A stretch of 64,000 bases of DNA from Rhodobacterales bacterium (GTDB taxonomy: Bacteria > Pseudomonadota > Alphaproteobacteria > Caulobacterales > Hyphomonadaceae). Made by a program: the position numbers and the translations under genes. The stretch covers positions 1 through 64,000 of the forward strand of contig JACXUV010000006.1 in the NCBI GenBank assembly GCA_014763715.1. Reading direction: 5' to 3'. The number at the start of each line of letters is the position of its first letter. Position 1 is the stretch's first letter. The notes beneath the pieces are model-generated. The model ran no database searches. It worked only from the letters and a program-made list of their open reading frames with translations, and was not told the origin of the DNA. This document shows, piece after piece, positions 30,039-41,246 of this stretch.

Positions 30039-30103
30039 GTTCCGGCCGCACACTTAAGCGAGCACGCCCGTGCACACAACGGGTCACTGCACAGGCGCCC
30101 CGG

Positions 30104-30148
30104 TATCCGGTGTGTATCCGGTGTGTTTCCGGTGAGTTATCCGGTGTG
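30104..30148. repeat. 11-bp short tandem repeat (4 units)
   Basis: TATCCGGTGTG x2, TTTCCGGTGAG, T, TATCCGGTGTG. Confidence 0.85.
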
Positions 30149-30187
30149 TCCCTCGCGCCAGACGAGCGAATCTATCCACCACCCGGC

Positions 30188-31630
30188 TCAGCCGATCTCT
30201 CCATGCAGCGCGCTCAGAATATCGGGCACCTGACGCTCCAGGTCTTCCGAAATCAGGCCCGCCCCGACGCGCCGCCCAGCCTCACCATGGATCCATACCG
30301 CCATGCTGGCCGCGACCAGCGTGTCAGCGCCCTGCGCCATCAGCCCGCCTGCGAAACCTGCCAGAACGTCGCCTGAGCCTGCTGTGGCAAGCCAGCGCGT
30401 GGCGTGAATATTGACGACGGCAGCGCCATCCGGCTGCGCGATCACAGTGTCCGGCCCTTTCAGGAGAACAGTGCATCCGGCTCTGGCGGCAGCCTGCCGG
30501 ACGGCCTCAACCTTGTTGGTGGCTGTGTCCAGAAGGTCTCCGAAGAGGCGCTTGAATTCGCCGATATGCGGGGTCAGCAGGTCAGCCGGGCGCAGGCGTT
30601 TAAACAGTTGATCCTGCTGTGTTTCAAACACAGTCAGCGCATCCGCGTCGAGCACGGCCCGCCCTGGTCCCTTGAGGATCGCCTCCACATTGGCGCGCGT
30701 CGCCGGCGTGATGCCTGCGCCCGGTCCGGCGATCACGACCGAAGCCGTCTGGATCGCTTCGGAAAGCTCCTCAGCCCCGTCGACGGCTTTCACCATCACG
30801 GCCGTCAGCTGGCCGGCATTGACCATCAGCGCCGATGGTGGCGTCAACAGCGTCGCCAGCCCCGCCCCGATGCGTAGCCCTGCCCGCACCGACAGCCGCG
30901 CTGCCCCCGTGGACGAGACTCCTCCGCTCAGCACTTTCAGATGCCCACGGCTGTGCTTGTGGTCCGCCATGCCCGGCTGGGGCAGCAGGCGCAGCCACAA
31001 TACCGGGCTGTTCTCCATCAGCCGCGTCTGAACCGGCACACCAATGTCCGCCACAAAAACGCTTCCGCAATACGCCGACGCGGGCCTCAATACATGCGCC
31101 GGCCGGAGGGCTGCAAACGTGATTGTGCCTTCCGCCAGGAAGCAAGGCCCCAGCGGTTTCGCGCGCAGGCCGCAGATGCCAGAAGGCACATCAATCGAGA
31201 TGATACGCCCTCCACGCTGGGCCAGCTGCGCTGCAGTCCCTTCCAGCGCACGTGACAGTCCACCCCCGAAAAGCGCATCCAGAACAAGGTCATGTGGCGC
31301 CTCAACGGCCTCCTCCAGCGTGCCGACAGGCCCCTCCCAGAGCGCCGCCGCCTTCGCTACATCGCCCTTCAGCTCCGAAACCGGAACCATGCAGTAGACC
31401 TTCACGTCCCGCCAAAGCTTCGACAGCTTGGTCGCCGCGACAAAGCCATCGCCGCCATTGCCGCCCGGACCGCACAGAACCTGGATCGAGCCTTCCGGCC
31501 AGTTGGCATGCACGAACTCGGCAACGGCATCGCCGGCACGTTGCATCAGCTCGAAACTGTCGAGTCCCTGCGCAATCACCGCCTGTTCGGCGGCCTGCAT
31601 TTCCTGCGGTGTAAGTATCGGTCTGCCCAT
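30188..31630 (-). CDS. nnrD: bifunctional ADP-dependent NAD(P)H-hydrate dehydratase/NAD(P)H-hydrate epimerase
   Basis: Epimerase VLCGPGGNGGDGFVAATKL; dehydratase HKHSRGHLKVLSGG, VLDADAL, LTPHIGEFKRLFG, WLATAGSGDVLAGFAGGLMAQG. Confidence 0.95.
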   Translation of the reverse strand: MGRPILTPQEMQAAEQAVIAQGLDSFELMQRAGDAVAEFVHANWPEGSIQVLCGPGGNGGDGFVAATKLSKLWRDVKVYCMVPVSELKGDVAKAAALWEGPVGTLEEAVEAPHDLVLDALFGGGLSRALEGTAAQLAQRGGRIISIDVPSGICGLRAKPLGPCFLAEGTITFAALRPAHVLRPASAYCGSVFVADIGVPVQTRLMENSPVLWLRLLPQPGMADHKHSRGHLKVLSGGVSSTGAARLSVRAGLRIGAGLATLLTPPSALMVNAGQLTAVMVKAVDGAEELSEAIQTASVVIAGPGAGITPATRANVEAILKGPGRAVLDADALTVFETQQDQLFKRLRPADLLTPHIGEFKRLFGDLLDTATNKVEAVRQAAARAGCTVLLKGPDTVIAQPDGAAVVNIHATRWLATAGSGDVLAGFAGGLMAQGADTLVAASMAVWIHGEAGRRVGAGLISEDLERQVPDILSALHGEIG

Positions 31631-31637
31631 GACGGGC

Positions 31638-32177
31638 TCATAGCACGCGAGTCGCGGCCTGGCTTCCGTATTCGATGACGCGCGGCACAGCGCCACTGAA
31701 ATCCACTTTCGTGATCGAGCAATGCCCCGGCTTGAACACGGTCGTGCGGGTATCCTGGTCTATCAGGCTGACCACGGCATTGATCGCAACGAAGTGGGAA
31801 AACACGGCCGTATTATCGGGAAGCAGCGCCAGAACCTCAGCGATCTTCTTCCGCCAGGCATCATGATCTGCGCCTTCCTTATCCCAGGTTCCTGCCATGT
31901 AGGCCCGCAGCCATTCAACCCGATCGCTCACGCTATCCGGCGTTTCGATTTCCGAAACGACCGGCTCAACCGCAGCACTGACCCCAGCCAGGCGCTCAAA
32001 CGCCGCTGCCGTTTCCCGGCAACGTTGCATCGGGCTACACACAGCGCTCCGCGCCCCAAGGCCGACCAACGCGGTCGCAGCGGCTTCGGCCTGTTTATGC
32101 CCCAGTTCACTCAGGCCGGGATTGGGGTGGTTCCCCCAACTCGCGGCCGCCTCTCCATGGCGGACGAGATAGATCAT
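31638..32177 (-). CDS. histidine phosphatase family protein
   Basis: MIYLVRHGEAAASWGNHPNPGLSELGHKQAEAAA RHG motif. Confidence 0.92.
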   Translation of the reverse strand: MIYLVRHGEAAASWGNHPNPGLSELGHKQAEAAATALVGLGARSAVCSPMQRCRETAAAFERLAGVSAAVEPVVSEIETPDSVSDRVEWLRAYMAGTWDKEGADHDAWRKKIAEVLALLPDNTAVFSHFVAINAVVSLIDQDTRTTVFKPGHCSITKVDFSGAVPRVIEYGSQAATRVL

Positions 32178-32592
32178 GCTGCTCCCTTGTATCATTTATT
32201 CAGTTCAGCTCCGGCCGGGTGATGACCAGCTTTCTGTCGGCATGGTGATAAGGCCCCGAGCCAGCGATGTTAAGCCGCTGAAAAGTCCCGGTAGCCACGA
32301 CAGCCGATTCGAGATGCTGCCCATATTGCCGATCACCGCCCCGAACGGCTTCAGAGATGCCCGACTTTGGGGCAGCACCATTCGCATCCGTGTCCAGTCC
32401 GGTAACATCTGCACACGCCTTAAGCGGTCTATGGCTGGTTGCGCCCCCAAGCAGATATGGATGAATGCCAGCCACGGCAGGCGCTGGATATCCCCCTGTT
32501 TCCGGCGCAACCAATTACTAACACAGGTCATTTTCAGTTTGAGCTTCACACGAACGCCGTAAGTTCGCCGAAAGCAATCGCACACACTTTGA

Positions 32593-33072
<480 letters not shown>

Positions 33073-33126
33073 TCCGGCGCAGCACCTAACAAGATTCAGC
33101 GAATTTACAGATGGAGGGCATTTCCA

Positions 33127-34530
33127 ATGGCTGAAAACCTCATGAAAATCATGAAGGAAGAAGACGTCCAGTACGTGGACCTTCGCTTCACCGACCCGCG
33201 CGGCAAGATGCAGCACGTTTCTTTCCACAAGGACATGGTGGACGCCGATTTCTTTATCGACGGCCAGATGTTTGACGGCTCCTCGGTTGCCGGCTGGAAG
33301 GCGATCAACGAGTCCGACATGCTGCTCATGCCGGACACCAAGTCTGCCATCATCGATCCGTTCTTCCAGCAGACCACGCTTGCCGTGATGTGCGACGTTC
33401 TGGATCCGATCAGCGGCCAGCCTTACAACCGCGACCCGCGCACGACCGCCAAGAAGGCCGAAGCCTATGTGAAGGCTTCGGGCGTTGGCGACACGGTGTT
33501 TTTCGGTCCGGAAGCCGAGTTCTTCGTCTTCGACGACGTTCGTTGGAGCGTTGAGCCGCACAACACCGGCTACTCCTTCGACTCGACGGAACTGCCGATC
33601 AACACGGGCAAGGAATACCCGATGGGCAACATGGGTCACCGCCCTGGCCCGAAGGGTGGTTATTTCCCGGTTCCGCCGATCGATTCCGAGCAGGATATGC
33701 GTTCGGAAATGCTGTCCATAATGGCGGACATCGGCCTTGACCCGGAAAAGCACCACCACGAAGTGGCGCCTGCCCAGCACGAACTCGGCCTCAAATTCTC
33801 GACGCTGACTGTGATGGCTGACCGCCTGCAGCTCTACAAGTACGTCATCCAGAACGTTGCCCATTCGTACGGCAAGACGGCGACCTTTATGCCGAAGCCG
33901 ATGTACAAGGACAACGGCTCGGGCATGCACGTCCACCAGTCGATCTGGAGCGGCGGTAAGCCGCTGTTCGCCGGCAATCAGTATGCAGACCTCTCCGAGA
34001 CCTGCCTCTACTATATCGGCGGCATCATCAAGCACGCCAAGGCCCTCAACGCGATCACCAACCCGTCGACCAACAGCTACAAGCGTCTGGTCCCGGGCTA
34101 TGAAGCGCCGGTCATGCTGGCTTACTCCGCACGGAACCGTTCGGCCTCGATCCGTATTCCTTTCGGCAACAGCCCGAAAGCGAAGCGTATCGAAACCCGC
34201 TTCCCGGACCCGATGGCCAACCCGTACCTCGCCTTCGCAGCCCTGCTGATGGCCGGTCTCGACGGCATCGAGAACAAGATCCATCCGGGCGATGCCATGG
34301 ACAAGGACCTCTACGACCTGCCTCCGGAAGAAGCCAAAGCCATTCCGCAAGTCTGCGGCTCGCTGCGTGAGGCTCTTGCTGCCCTCGATGCTGACCGTGA
34401 CTTCCTCAAGAAGGGCGGCGTCTTCGACGACGACCAGATCGATGCCTACATCGACCTGAAGATGGAAGAGAACATGAAATATGAACTCCACCCGCACCCG
34501 GTCGAGTTCGACATGTACTACAAATACTGA
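33127..34530 (+). CDS. glnA: type I glutamine synthetase
   Basis: [46 protein letters not shown], adenylylation-site region [13 protein letters not shown]-like. Confidence 0.98.
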   Translation: MAENLMKIMKEEDVQYVDLRFTDPRGKMQHVSFHKDMVDADFFIDGQMFDGSSVAGWKAINESDMLLMPDTKSAIIDPFFQQTTLAVMCDVLDPISGQPYNRDPRTTAKKAEAYVKASGVGDTVFFGPEAEFFVFDDVRWSVEPHNTGYSFDSTELPINTGKEYPMGNMGHRPGPKGGYFPVPPIDSEQDMRSEMLSIMADIGLDPEKHHHEVAPAQHELGLKFSTLTVMADRLQLYKYVIQNVAHSYGKTATFMPKPMYKDNGSGMHVHQSIWSGGKPLFAGNQYADLSETCLYYIGGIIKHAKALNAITNPSTNSYKRLVPGYEAPVMLAYSARNRSASIRIPFGNSPKAKRIETRFPDPMANPYLAFAALLMAGLDGIENKIHPGDAMDKDLYDLPPEEAKAIPQVCGSLREALAALDADRDFLKKGGVFDDDQIDAYIDLKMEENMKYELHPHPVEFDMYYKY

Positions 34531-34570
34531 TCGCACAGACGATCAGATACCCGATACACGGGGGAAGGAA

Positions 34571-34603
34571 GGGCCGGCGCTGCGAAGCGCCGGCCCTTTA
34601 AAA
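34571..34603 (+). terminator. rho-independent terminator downstream of glnA
   Basis: GGGCCGGCGC-TGCGAA-GCGCCGGCCC followed by TTTAAAATT. Confidence 0.8.
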
Positions 34604-34658
34604 TTCCAGGAACAGGTGCCCTGCCCGCTGTTGCTTGTTCGGGGCACGGTTCCGGACA

Positions 34659-34695
34659 CAAAAGAAAACGCCCCGGCCTTTTCAGGATCGGGGCG
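34659..34695 (-). terminator. candidate terminator downstream of clpX
   Basis: Minus strand CGCCCCG-loop-CGGGGCG followed by TTTTCTTTTG. Confidence 0.65.
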
Positions 34696-34722
34696 CTTGA
34701 TGTCTTGGCTCTGGCAGAGAGA

Positions 34723-35985
34723 TCAGCCGGCTTCTGGCTGGCTCTTCTTGGCGTGGACGTAGAGCGGCTCGGCTTTACCATCCACAACTTCGCCGCTGAT
34801 CACGACTTCTTCGACACCGCGCAGGTTCGGCAGTTCGAACATCGTATCAAGCAGGATGCCTTCCATGATGGAGCGCAGGCCACGCGCACCGGTCTTCCGC
34901 GTGATGGCGCGGCGAGCAACAGCCGTCAGGGCATCCGGCGCGAAGGTCAGCTGGACGTTCTCCATGTCGAAGAGGCGCTGGTACTGTTTCAGCAGAGCAT
35001 TCTTCGGCTCGGTCAGGATCTGGATCAGGGCCTTCTCGTCGAGATCTTCCAAGGTCGCGATGACCGGCAGACGGCCGATGAATTCCGGGATGAGGCCGAA
35101 ACGCTGAAGGTCTTCCGGCTCCACCTCGCGCAGGATCTCCCCAACGCCGCGGCCTTCCGGATCCTTCACAGGGGCAGCAAAACCGATCGAAGCGCCTTCA
35201 CCGCGCGCTGAGATGATCTTGTCGAGCCCAGCAAAGGCACCGCCACAGATGAACAGGATGTTCGTCGTGTCGACCTGCAGGAATTCCTGCTGTGGATGTT
35301 TCCGGCCACCTTGCGGCGGAACGGCCGCTACAGTGCCTTCCATGATCTTCAGAAGAGCCTGCTGAACGCCCTCACCCGATACGTCTCGCGTGATGGAGGG
35401 GTTGTCGGACTTCCGCGAAATCTTGTCGATCTCGTCGATGTAGACGATGCCGCGCTGTGCCCGCTCGACATTGTAGTCAGCGGCCTGCAGCAGCTTCAGA
35501 ACGATATTTTCGACATCCTCACCCACATAACCGGCTTCCGTCAGGGTTGTGGCGTCAGCCATCGTGAAGGGCACATCCAGGATACGCGCCAGCGTTTGCG
35601 CGAGCAGCGTCTTGCCGCAGCCCGTCGGACCGACCAGAAGGATGTTGGACTTGGAAAGTTCGACGCCATCCGTCTTCCCGGCATGGGAAAGGCGTTTGTA
35701 GTGGTTGTGCACAGCGACCGACAGAATGCGCTTCGCATAGACCTGCCCGATAACGTAGTCGTCCAGCACATCGCAGATTTCTTGCGGTGTGGGGACGCCT
35801 TCGCGCGAACGGACTAGCGAGGTTTTGTTTTCCTCGCGAATGATGTCCATGCAGAGTTCAACGCATTCATCACAGATGAACACAGTCGGACCAGCAATGA
35901 GTTTTTTTACCTCATGCTGGCTTTTGCCGCAGAACGAGCAGTAAAGCGTGTTCTTCGAGTCGCCTGAGCCGTTTTGTTTGGTCAT
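34723..35985 (-). CDS. clpX: ATP-dependent Clp protease ATP-binding subunit ClpX
   Basis: [32 protein letters not shown] zinc finger, [24 protein letters not shown]. Confidence 0.98.
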   Translation of the reverse strand: MTKQNGSGDSKNTLYCSFCGKSQHEVKKLIAGPTVFICDECVELCMDIIREENKTSLVRSREGVPTPQEICDVLDDYVIGQVYAKRILSVAVHNHYKRLSHAGKTDGVELSKSNILLVGPTGCGKTLLAQTLARILDVPFTMADATTLTEAGYVGEDVENIVLKLLQAADYNVERAQRGIVYIDEIDKISRKSDNPSITRDVSGEGVQQALLKIMEGTVAAVPPQGGRKHPQQEFLQVDTTNILFICGGAFAGLDKIISARGEGASIGFAAPVKDPEGRGVGEILREVEPEDLQRFGLIPEFIGRLPVIATLEDLDEKALIQILTEPKNALLKQYQRLFDMENVQLTFAPDALTAVARRAITRKTGARGLRSIMEGILLDTMFELPNLRGVEEVVISGEVVDGKAEPLYVHAKKSQPEAG

Positions 35986-36009
35986 GCCGTCCTCAATGCC
36001 GGTTAAGGC

Positions 36010-36024
36010 TTAACGTGGTTTTAA
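36010..36024. promoter_or_regulatory. CtrA-type full site TTAA-N7-TTAA upstream of clpX
   Basis: TTAA CGTGGTT TTAA, 25 bp from the clpX start; extra TTAA tetramers at 36003-36006 and nearby. Confidence 0.5.
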
Positions 36025-36110
36025 ACGCCCATGCCCAGTTCCTTAACAGGACAATATGGGCATCAGCCTGCACTGCAAGTGGCAGGCCGCAATTCATGGA
36101 GAGGCGCGAT

Positions 36111-36734
36111 CTATTTATCATCCTCTGCAGCCCGACGCTCGAACACCTTGTCTACGATGCCGAACTCCTGAGCTTCCTCAGCTGTGAGGAAAGTATCCCG
36201 GTCCAGTTTCCGCTCGATGACGTCGTACTCCTGACCGGTATGCTTGACGTAAATGTTGTTCAGACGCCGTTTAAGATCAATGATTTCCTCGGCGTGGCGT
36301 TCAATATCGGTTGCAACGCCGGAATAGCCGCCGGAGGGCTGGTGCAGCATCACACGGGCGTTCGGGAGCGCAAAGCGGACGCCCGGCTCACCGGCCGCGA
36401 GCAGCAGCGACCCCATCGAGGCCGCCTGACCGATGCAGACCGTCGACACCGGGCAGCGGATGAACTGCATTGTGTCATAAATCGCCAGGCCGGAGGACAC
36501 ATATCCGCCGGGGCTGTTGATATACATAGCGATTTCTTTTTTCGGATTTTCCGATTCGAGGAACAGCAGCTGGGACGTGATCAGCGCTGCCATGCCATCA
36601 TCAATCCCGCCGGTGACGAAGATGATCCGCTCCTTCAGGAGGCGCGAGAAGATGTCGAAGGCCCGCTCGCCGCGGCTGGTCTGCTCCACCACCATGGGGA
36701 CAAGGTTGAGGGCAGTCTGATACGGATTTGACAT
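36111..36734 (-). CDS. clpP: ATP-dependent Clp protease proteolytic subunit ClpP
   Basis: [63 protein letters not shown]. Confidence 0.98.
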   Translation of the reverse strand: MSNPYQTALNLVPMVVEQTSRGERAFDIFSRLLKERIIFVTGGIDDGMAALITSQLLFLESENPKKEIAMYINSPGGYVSSGLAIYDTMQFIRCPVSTVCIGQAASMGSLLLAAGEPGVRFALPNARVMLHQPSGGYSGVATDIERHAEEIIDLKRRLNNIYVKHTGQEYDVIERKLDRDTFLTAEEAQEFGIVDKVFERRAAEDDK

Positions 36735-36847
36735 AAGTCGGGCCTCGGGCGTCGAAAAAAGGAATCTCTACTTTGCCAGAACTGGCAGAACGGCTGATAT
36801 TTGTCCACGCAGGCAGTGCTGCAAGAGGCGATGCGCTGTGGAATGCG

Positions 36848-37825
36848 TTAGCGAAACGGCCATTCGACGGCCTGACTGGGCAGTTGGCTGGCCGGATCCA
36901 GCATAAAGGCCAGATAATCATCATGCACGGTGCCCGCCTGAATGTCCCGCATTAGCATGTGATAGCCTTTTTCGTAATAGACCGTGCGAACATGCGGCGG
37001 CAGAACTTTCGCCGTGCGTTTCACTCCCTCAACAGGCACAACATAGTCATTGGCGCCATACGACATGAGCGTCGGCACACTTTCCGGCAGCCTTGGCACG
37101 CGATCATGGGCCCGCTCCATCAGGGAGACGAGGCCATAGACCTGGTCGATCCTGTTGGTCGGCATCATCAGAGGGTCAGACCATGTCCGCTGCAGCATTT
37201 CGACATTGTCGGACGGCTCGATGCGGACGAACCGCCGTGGCGGCTGCACGATCCAGCTGGGCCGGATATGCGCCGACAGCCACAGGCTGGTCCGGTAAGC
37301 CATGTTCATGGCTCCCCACCCTCGCAAACCAGGCCCAGAGGCAATGAACTGGTCGGCCGCCGGGGGATTGTCAGACCCAAAAGCAGAAATAGCGACAGCC
37401 GCCCCCATGGAGATCCCGACGACCGTGATCGTCGCGTCCGGGTGGCACTGCCGTGCAAGCGCCACGGCGGTCCGCAGATCCTCCCGCATCAGTTCTTCTT
37501 CAGGCCAAATTCCCCTCTCAGGCGAACGCCCGAAACCCCGCTGGTCATAGGCATAGACTGTAACGCCCTGTGACGCCCAATAAGGCGCCGCCATGTGGAA
37601 GGCATTCGCGTAATCGTTCATGCCGTGCAGGCCGACGACAACATGCCCCAATGCGGGACCATCTGCCTGTCCCTCCCAAGCCGTCAGGCCGAGCCTTGCT
37701 CCATCGAACGAAACAAATACGTTCTGCTCAACCTGAAACTCAGGTGTCACGGTTTGCGTCATTGAGTGCGGTTCCTGAACCTTGGGCGTTGCACAGGCAC
37801 TGACTGCCAGCATTGAGACCACCAT
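36848..37825 (-). CDS. alpha/beta hydrolase (monoacylglycerol lipase/lysophospholipase-like), putative lipoprotein
   Basis: MVVSMLAVSAC lipobox; HVVVGLHGMNDYANAFHMAAPYWASQGVTVYAYDQRGFGRSPERG; VVGISMGAAVAISAF. Confidence 0.85.
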   Translation of the reverse strand: MVVSMLAVSACATPKVQEPHSMTQTVTPEFQVEQNVFVSFDGARLGLTAWEGQADGPALGHVVVGLHGMNDYANAFHMAAPYWASQGVTVYAYDQRGFGRSPERGIWPEEELMREDLRTAVALARQCHPDATITVVGISMGAAVAISAFGSDNPPAADQFIASGPGLRGWGAMNMAYRTSLWLSAHIRPSWIVQPPRRFVRIEPSDNVEMLQRTWSDPLMMPTNRIDQVYGLVSLMERAHDRVPRLPESVPTLMSYGANDYVVPVEGVKRTAKVLPPHVRTVYYEKGYHMLMRDIQAGTVHDDYLAFMLDPASQLPSQAVEWPFR

Positions 37826-38421
37826 CAACTTTCGGAAAGAGCCGCACGGATTGCGCCCCTCAACTCGGGCAGAACGTCTGCCTCGAACCATGGATTGCGC
37901 TTCAGCCATGCGGTGTTCCTCCAGCTTGGATGCGGCAATGTGAACATACGATCACTGGTAAAGGATTTCCAGTTCGCAACTGTCTCTGTCAGGGTTTTTC
38001 CAACGCGCTGCCCAAGATGCCAGCGCTGCGCGTATCCGCCGACCAGAAGAACAACCTCCATTCGTGGCATCAGGTCCAGTGCCCTTTGCCGCCAGACTTC
38101 CGCGCAACGCTTCATCGGAGGAAGATCGCCGCCCTTCGCGTCATATCCGGGAAAACACAGGCCCATGGGCAGGATTGCCACTTTCGTGGCATCGTAGAAT
38201 TCTTCCCGGCTCACCCCCATCCAGTCACGCAAACGGTCTCCTGACGGATCATTGAATGGCGCACCCGTAGTATCGGCCAAATTTCCCGGCGCCTGCCCCG
38301 CCACCAAGATGCGGGCCGTATCAGACAACTGAAAGACCGGATTAGGCGCGCGCTCCATCTCGGCCTCGCACAGGCGGCACTGATGCATATCCGCGATCAG
38401 GGACTGGAGATCATCGCTCAT
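37825..38421 (-). CDS. uracil-DNA glycosylase family protein (Fe-S type)
   Basis: CRLCEAEM...ILVAGQAPGNLADTTGAPFNDPSGDRLRDWMG; CFPGYDAKGGDLPPMKRC; LPHPSWRN. Confidence 0.88.
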   Translation of the reverse strand: MSDDLQSLIADMHQCRLCEAEMERAPNPVFQLSDTARILVAGQAPGNLADTTGAPFNDPSGDRLRDWMGVSREEFYDATKVAILPMGLCFPGYDAKGGDLPPMKRCAEVWRQRALDLMPRMEVVLLVGGYAQRWHLGQRVGKTLTETVANWKSFTSDRMFTLPHPSWRNTAWLKRNPWFEADVLPELRGAIRAALSES

Positions 38422-38468
38422 AAGGTCATATTTGATGCGGAATACGGCGGCGAAAAGGAGTCATCGGC

Positions 38469-39365
38469 ATGAGCGATCAGATCTCGCGGAAAATTGAACC
38501 ACGTGCACGCGACTTGGGTGGCGGGTTCCGTGTGCGCCGGGTGCTCCCATTTTATGCGCAACGCATGGTTGGCCCCTTCGTCTTTTTCGACCATTTCGGT
38601 CCGGTCGACTATCCACCGGGAGAGGGATTTGACGTGCGTCCGCACCCCCACATCGGCCTATCGACCGTAACGTACCTCTTTGAAGGCGCTATCGAGCACA
38701 GAGACTCCCTCGGCACAGACATCGTGATCCGTCCTGGCGCCGTGAACTGGATGACGGCAGGCCATGGCATCGTTCACTCCGAACGCACACCGGCGCCGGA
38801 ACGGGAAGAAGGCCAGCGTATGCATGGACTACAAACCTGGGTCGCACTCCCCAGGACGCATGAGGACATGCCGCCCGCATTCGATCACCATCCGGCAGAT
38901 ACGCTCCCGGAATTTGACTACCATGGCGCACGGATGCGCATACTCGCAGGAGAGGCCTTCGGACAGACTTCGCCAGTGCATTTCCCCTGGCCCATCCTCT
39001 ATCTGGCATTCGAAGCCGATGATGGCGCAAACCTCATCCTGCCTCATTCCCTCGCTGAAGAGCGGGCCATCTATCTCGTCAGCGGCAAGGCCATGATCGA
39101 GGGAGAAAGCTTTGATGAAGGTCAGATGCTGGTACTGGCAGATGGGGCCGATGTCGCCATTCGTCTGGAACCGGGCACAAAAGGCGTTATCTGTGGCGGG
39201 GCGGCAATGGATGCTCCCCGCAAGATCGAGTGGAACTTCGTCGCCAGCGACCAATCCCTGATCGATCAAGCCAAAACGGACTGGACAGAGTCGACCCGTA
39301 CGGGTGGATCTGAACGATTTCCAACAGTTCCTGGCGACACAGAGGAATGGATTCCGTTGCCCTGA
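38469..39365 (+). CDS. pirin family protein
   Basis: FDHFGPVDYPPGEGFDVRPHPHIGLSTVTYLFEGAIEHRDSLG, MTAGHGIVHSER. Confidence 0.95.
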   Translation: MSDQISRKIEPRARDLGGGFRVRRVLPFYAQRMVGPFVFFDHFGPVDYPPGEGFDVRPHPHIGLSTVTYLFEGAIEHRDSLGTDIVIRPGAVNWMTAGHGIVHSERTPAPEREEGQRMHGLQTWVALPRTHEDMPPAFDHHPADTLPEFDYHGARMRILAGEAFGQTSPVHFPWPILYLAFEADDGANLILPHSLAEERAIYLVSGKAMIEGESFDEGQMLVLADGADVAIRLEPGTKGVICGGAAMDAPRKIEWNFVASDQSLIDQAKTDWTESTRTGGSERFPTVPGDTEEWIPLP

Positions 39366-39433
39366 GAGCGATGCTTGCCCCTCGACCGAGCCCGTGCAAA
39401 ACCCATCCCAACAGAAGTGTTACGGAGAATCCC

Positions 39434-41182
39434 ATGAAGAAGCTGTTCCTGGCAGCCTCTCTGCTCGCATTGACTGCGTGTGGCGAGAAGACTGCCAAGG
39501 TGGACACCACCCCAGAAGCGACACCGACTGAAGTTGCCGCTGCGCCTGAACTGCTGCTGCCCCTGCCGGACAACACTGTTCCGGAAATCAGGGCGGAAGA
39601 CCTGGCAATCCGCGTAAAGACGCTGGCAGATGACACTTTCGAAGGCCGTGGCCCCGGCACACCGACCGGGGAAGCAGCTGCAGACTGGATCGCCGCTGAA
39701 ATGGCCCGCATCGGCCTTGAACCGGCTGGCGACAACGGCTCCTATCTTCAGGAAGTGAAGATGGTGAACCAGACCATCGACCCGGCTGCATCCTTCCTTA
39801 CCTTCACCACCGAAGACGGAACTGAGATCCCGACCAAACTGAAAGAAGATGCAGTCATCTGGAGCAAGCACCAAGACGCGACAGAACTGACCGTCGATCC
39901 GAGCGACGTCGTCTTTGTTGGCTATGGCGCAGTCGCCCCTGAATATGACTGGAACGACTACGCTGATCAGGATTTCACCGGCAAGACCGTGATCATTCTC
40001 GTCAACGATCCCGGCTTTGCAACGCAGGATCCGGACCTCTTCAAAGGCAAGGCCATGACCTACTATGGCCGCTGGACCTACAAATATGAAGAAGCCGCAC
40101 GTCAACATGCAGCTGCTGCAATTGTCGTGCACGAAACGGCCCCGGCCGCCTATGGCTGGGATGTCGTGGCAAACTCCTGGTCCGGTGCGCAATCGGATCT
40201 GGTACGTGCCAACGGCGGCGAAGATCGCGCCACGATGGAAGCCTGGATCACCCGCGACAAGGCGGAAGAACTCTTCAAGGCTGCTGGACTGGACTATGAG
40301 ACGCTGAAGAACGCAGCCAAGGAACCGGGCTTCAAGCCTGTTCCGCTGACAGGCCTGAAAGCGAAAGGCGAGATCACCCAGACGATCGAACCACTGACCA
40401 GCCATAACGTCATCGGCGTTCTTCCTGGCCAGACCACTCCGGATGAGTATGTTCTCTACACGGCTCACTGGGATCACCTCGGCAAGAAATCCCGCGAGAA
40501 AACTGGTGCCCCAGGCGAGGACTTCTACCAGGACCAGATCTTCAATGGTGCCGTAGACAACGCAACCGGCGCAGCAGCCCTGCTTGAAATCGCTGAAGCC
40601 ATGGCAGCACAGCCGGTTGATCGTTCGGTCATGTTCCTGTCGATCACATTGGAAGAATCCGGCCTGCTGGGCTCTGAATTCTTCGCGCAGCACCCGACTG
40701 TACCGCTGAACAAGATCGTCGCCGGCATCAATATGGATGGTTCCCTGCCTGTCGGCCGGACACATGACATGGTCGTCGTCGGCTATGGTGCTTCGGAACT
40801 GGAAAATATGCTGACGGAATATCTTGCCACGCAAGATCGCGTCGTGAAGCCTGATCCGAGACCGGAAGCCGGTTCCTTCTATCGCTCGGACCACATCTCG
40901 CTCGCGAAACGTGGCGTGCCGATGCTCTATGCGGACGGCGGCGAAGACAAGCTGGATGGCGGCATCGCAGCCGGCAAGGCCATCGCGCAGGCATACAACG
41001 AACAGCGTTACCACAAGCCGATGGATGAATATTCCGACGATTGGGATCTCTCCGGCAATGTGGAAGACGTCACCGCGCTCTTCGAAGTCGGCAAGGCCAT
41101 TGCCCAATCCGACAAATGGCCGACTTGGTACCCGGGCAACGAATTCGAAGCCGCCCGGAAGGCCAGCCTCGGCGAAAACTGA
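39434..41182 (+). CDS. M28 family metallopeptidase, lipoprotein
   Basis: MKKLFLAASLLALTACGEK lipobox; YTAHWDHLGKK, GAVDNATGAAALLEIAEAMA, ITLEESGLLGSEFFAQH. Confidence 0.93.
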   Translation: MKKLFLAASLLALTACGEKTAKVDTTPEATPTEVAAAPELLLPLPDNTVPEIRAEDLAIRVKTLADDTFEGRGPGTPTGEAAADWIAAEMARIGLEPAGDNGSYLQEVKMVNQTIDPAASFLTFTTEDGTEIPTKLKEDAVIWSKHQDATELTVDPSDVVFVGYGAVAPEYDWNDYADQDFTGKTVIILVNDPGFATQDPDLFKGKAMTYYGRWTYKYEEAARQHAAAAIVVHETAPAAYGWDVVANSWSGAQSDLVRANGGEDRATMEAWITRDKAEELFKAAGLDYETLKNAAKEPGFKPVPLTGLKAKGEITQTIEPLTSHNVIGVLPGQTTPDEYVLYTAHWDHLGKKSREKTGAPGEDFYQDQIFNGAVDNATGAAALLEIAEAMAAQPVDRSVMFLSITLEESGLLGSEFFAQHPTVPLNKIVAGINMDGSLPVGRTHDMVVVGYGASELENMLTEYLATQDRVVKPDPRPEAGSFYRSDHISLAKRGVPMLYADGGEDKLDGGIAAGKAIAQAYNEQRYHKPMDEYSDDWDLSGNVEDVTALFEVGKAIAQSDKWPTWYPGNEFEAARKASLGEN

Positions 41183-41246
41183 TCTCTCTTGTTACCCGCC
41201 GGACCTTTTCCGGCGGGTAACACTCTTTACATGGACGATCTCGATC

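Noticed and set aside
39266-41107. 613-aa minus-strand ORF antisense to the M28 peptidase
   Set aside because: Same artefact; the plus-strand frame has a lipobox and M28 metal-binding motifs.
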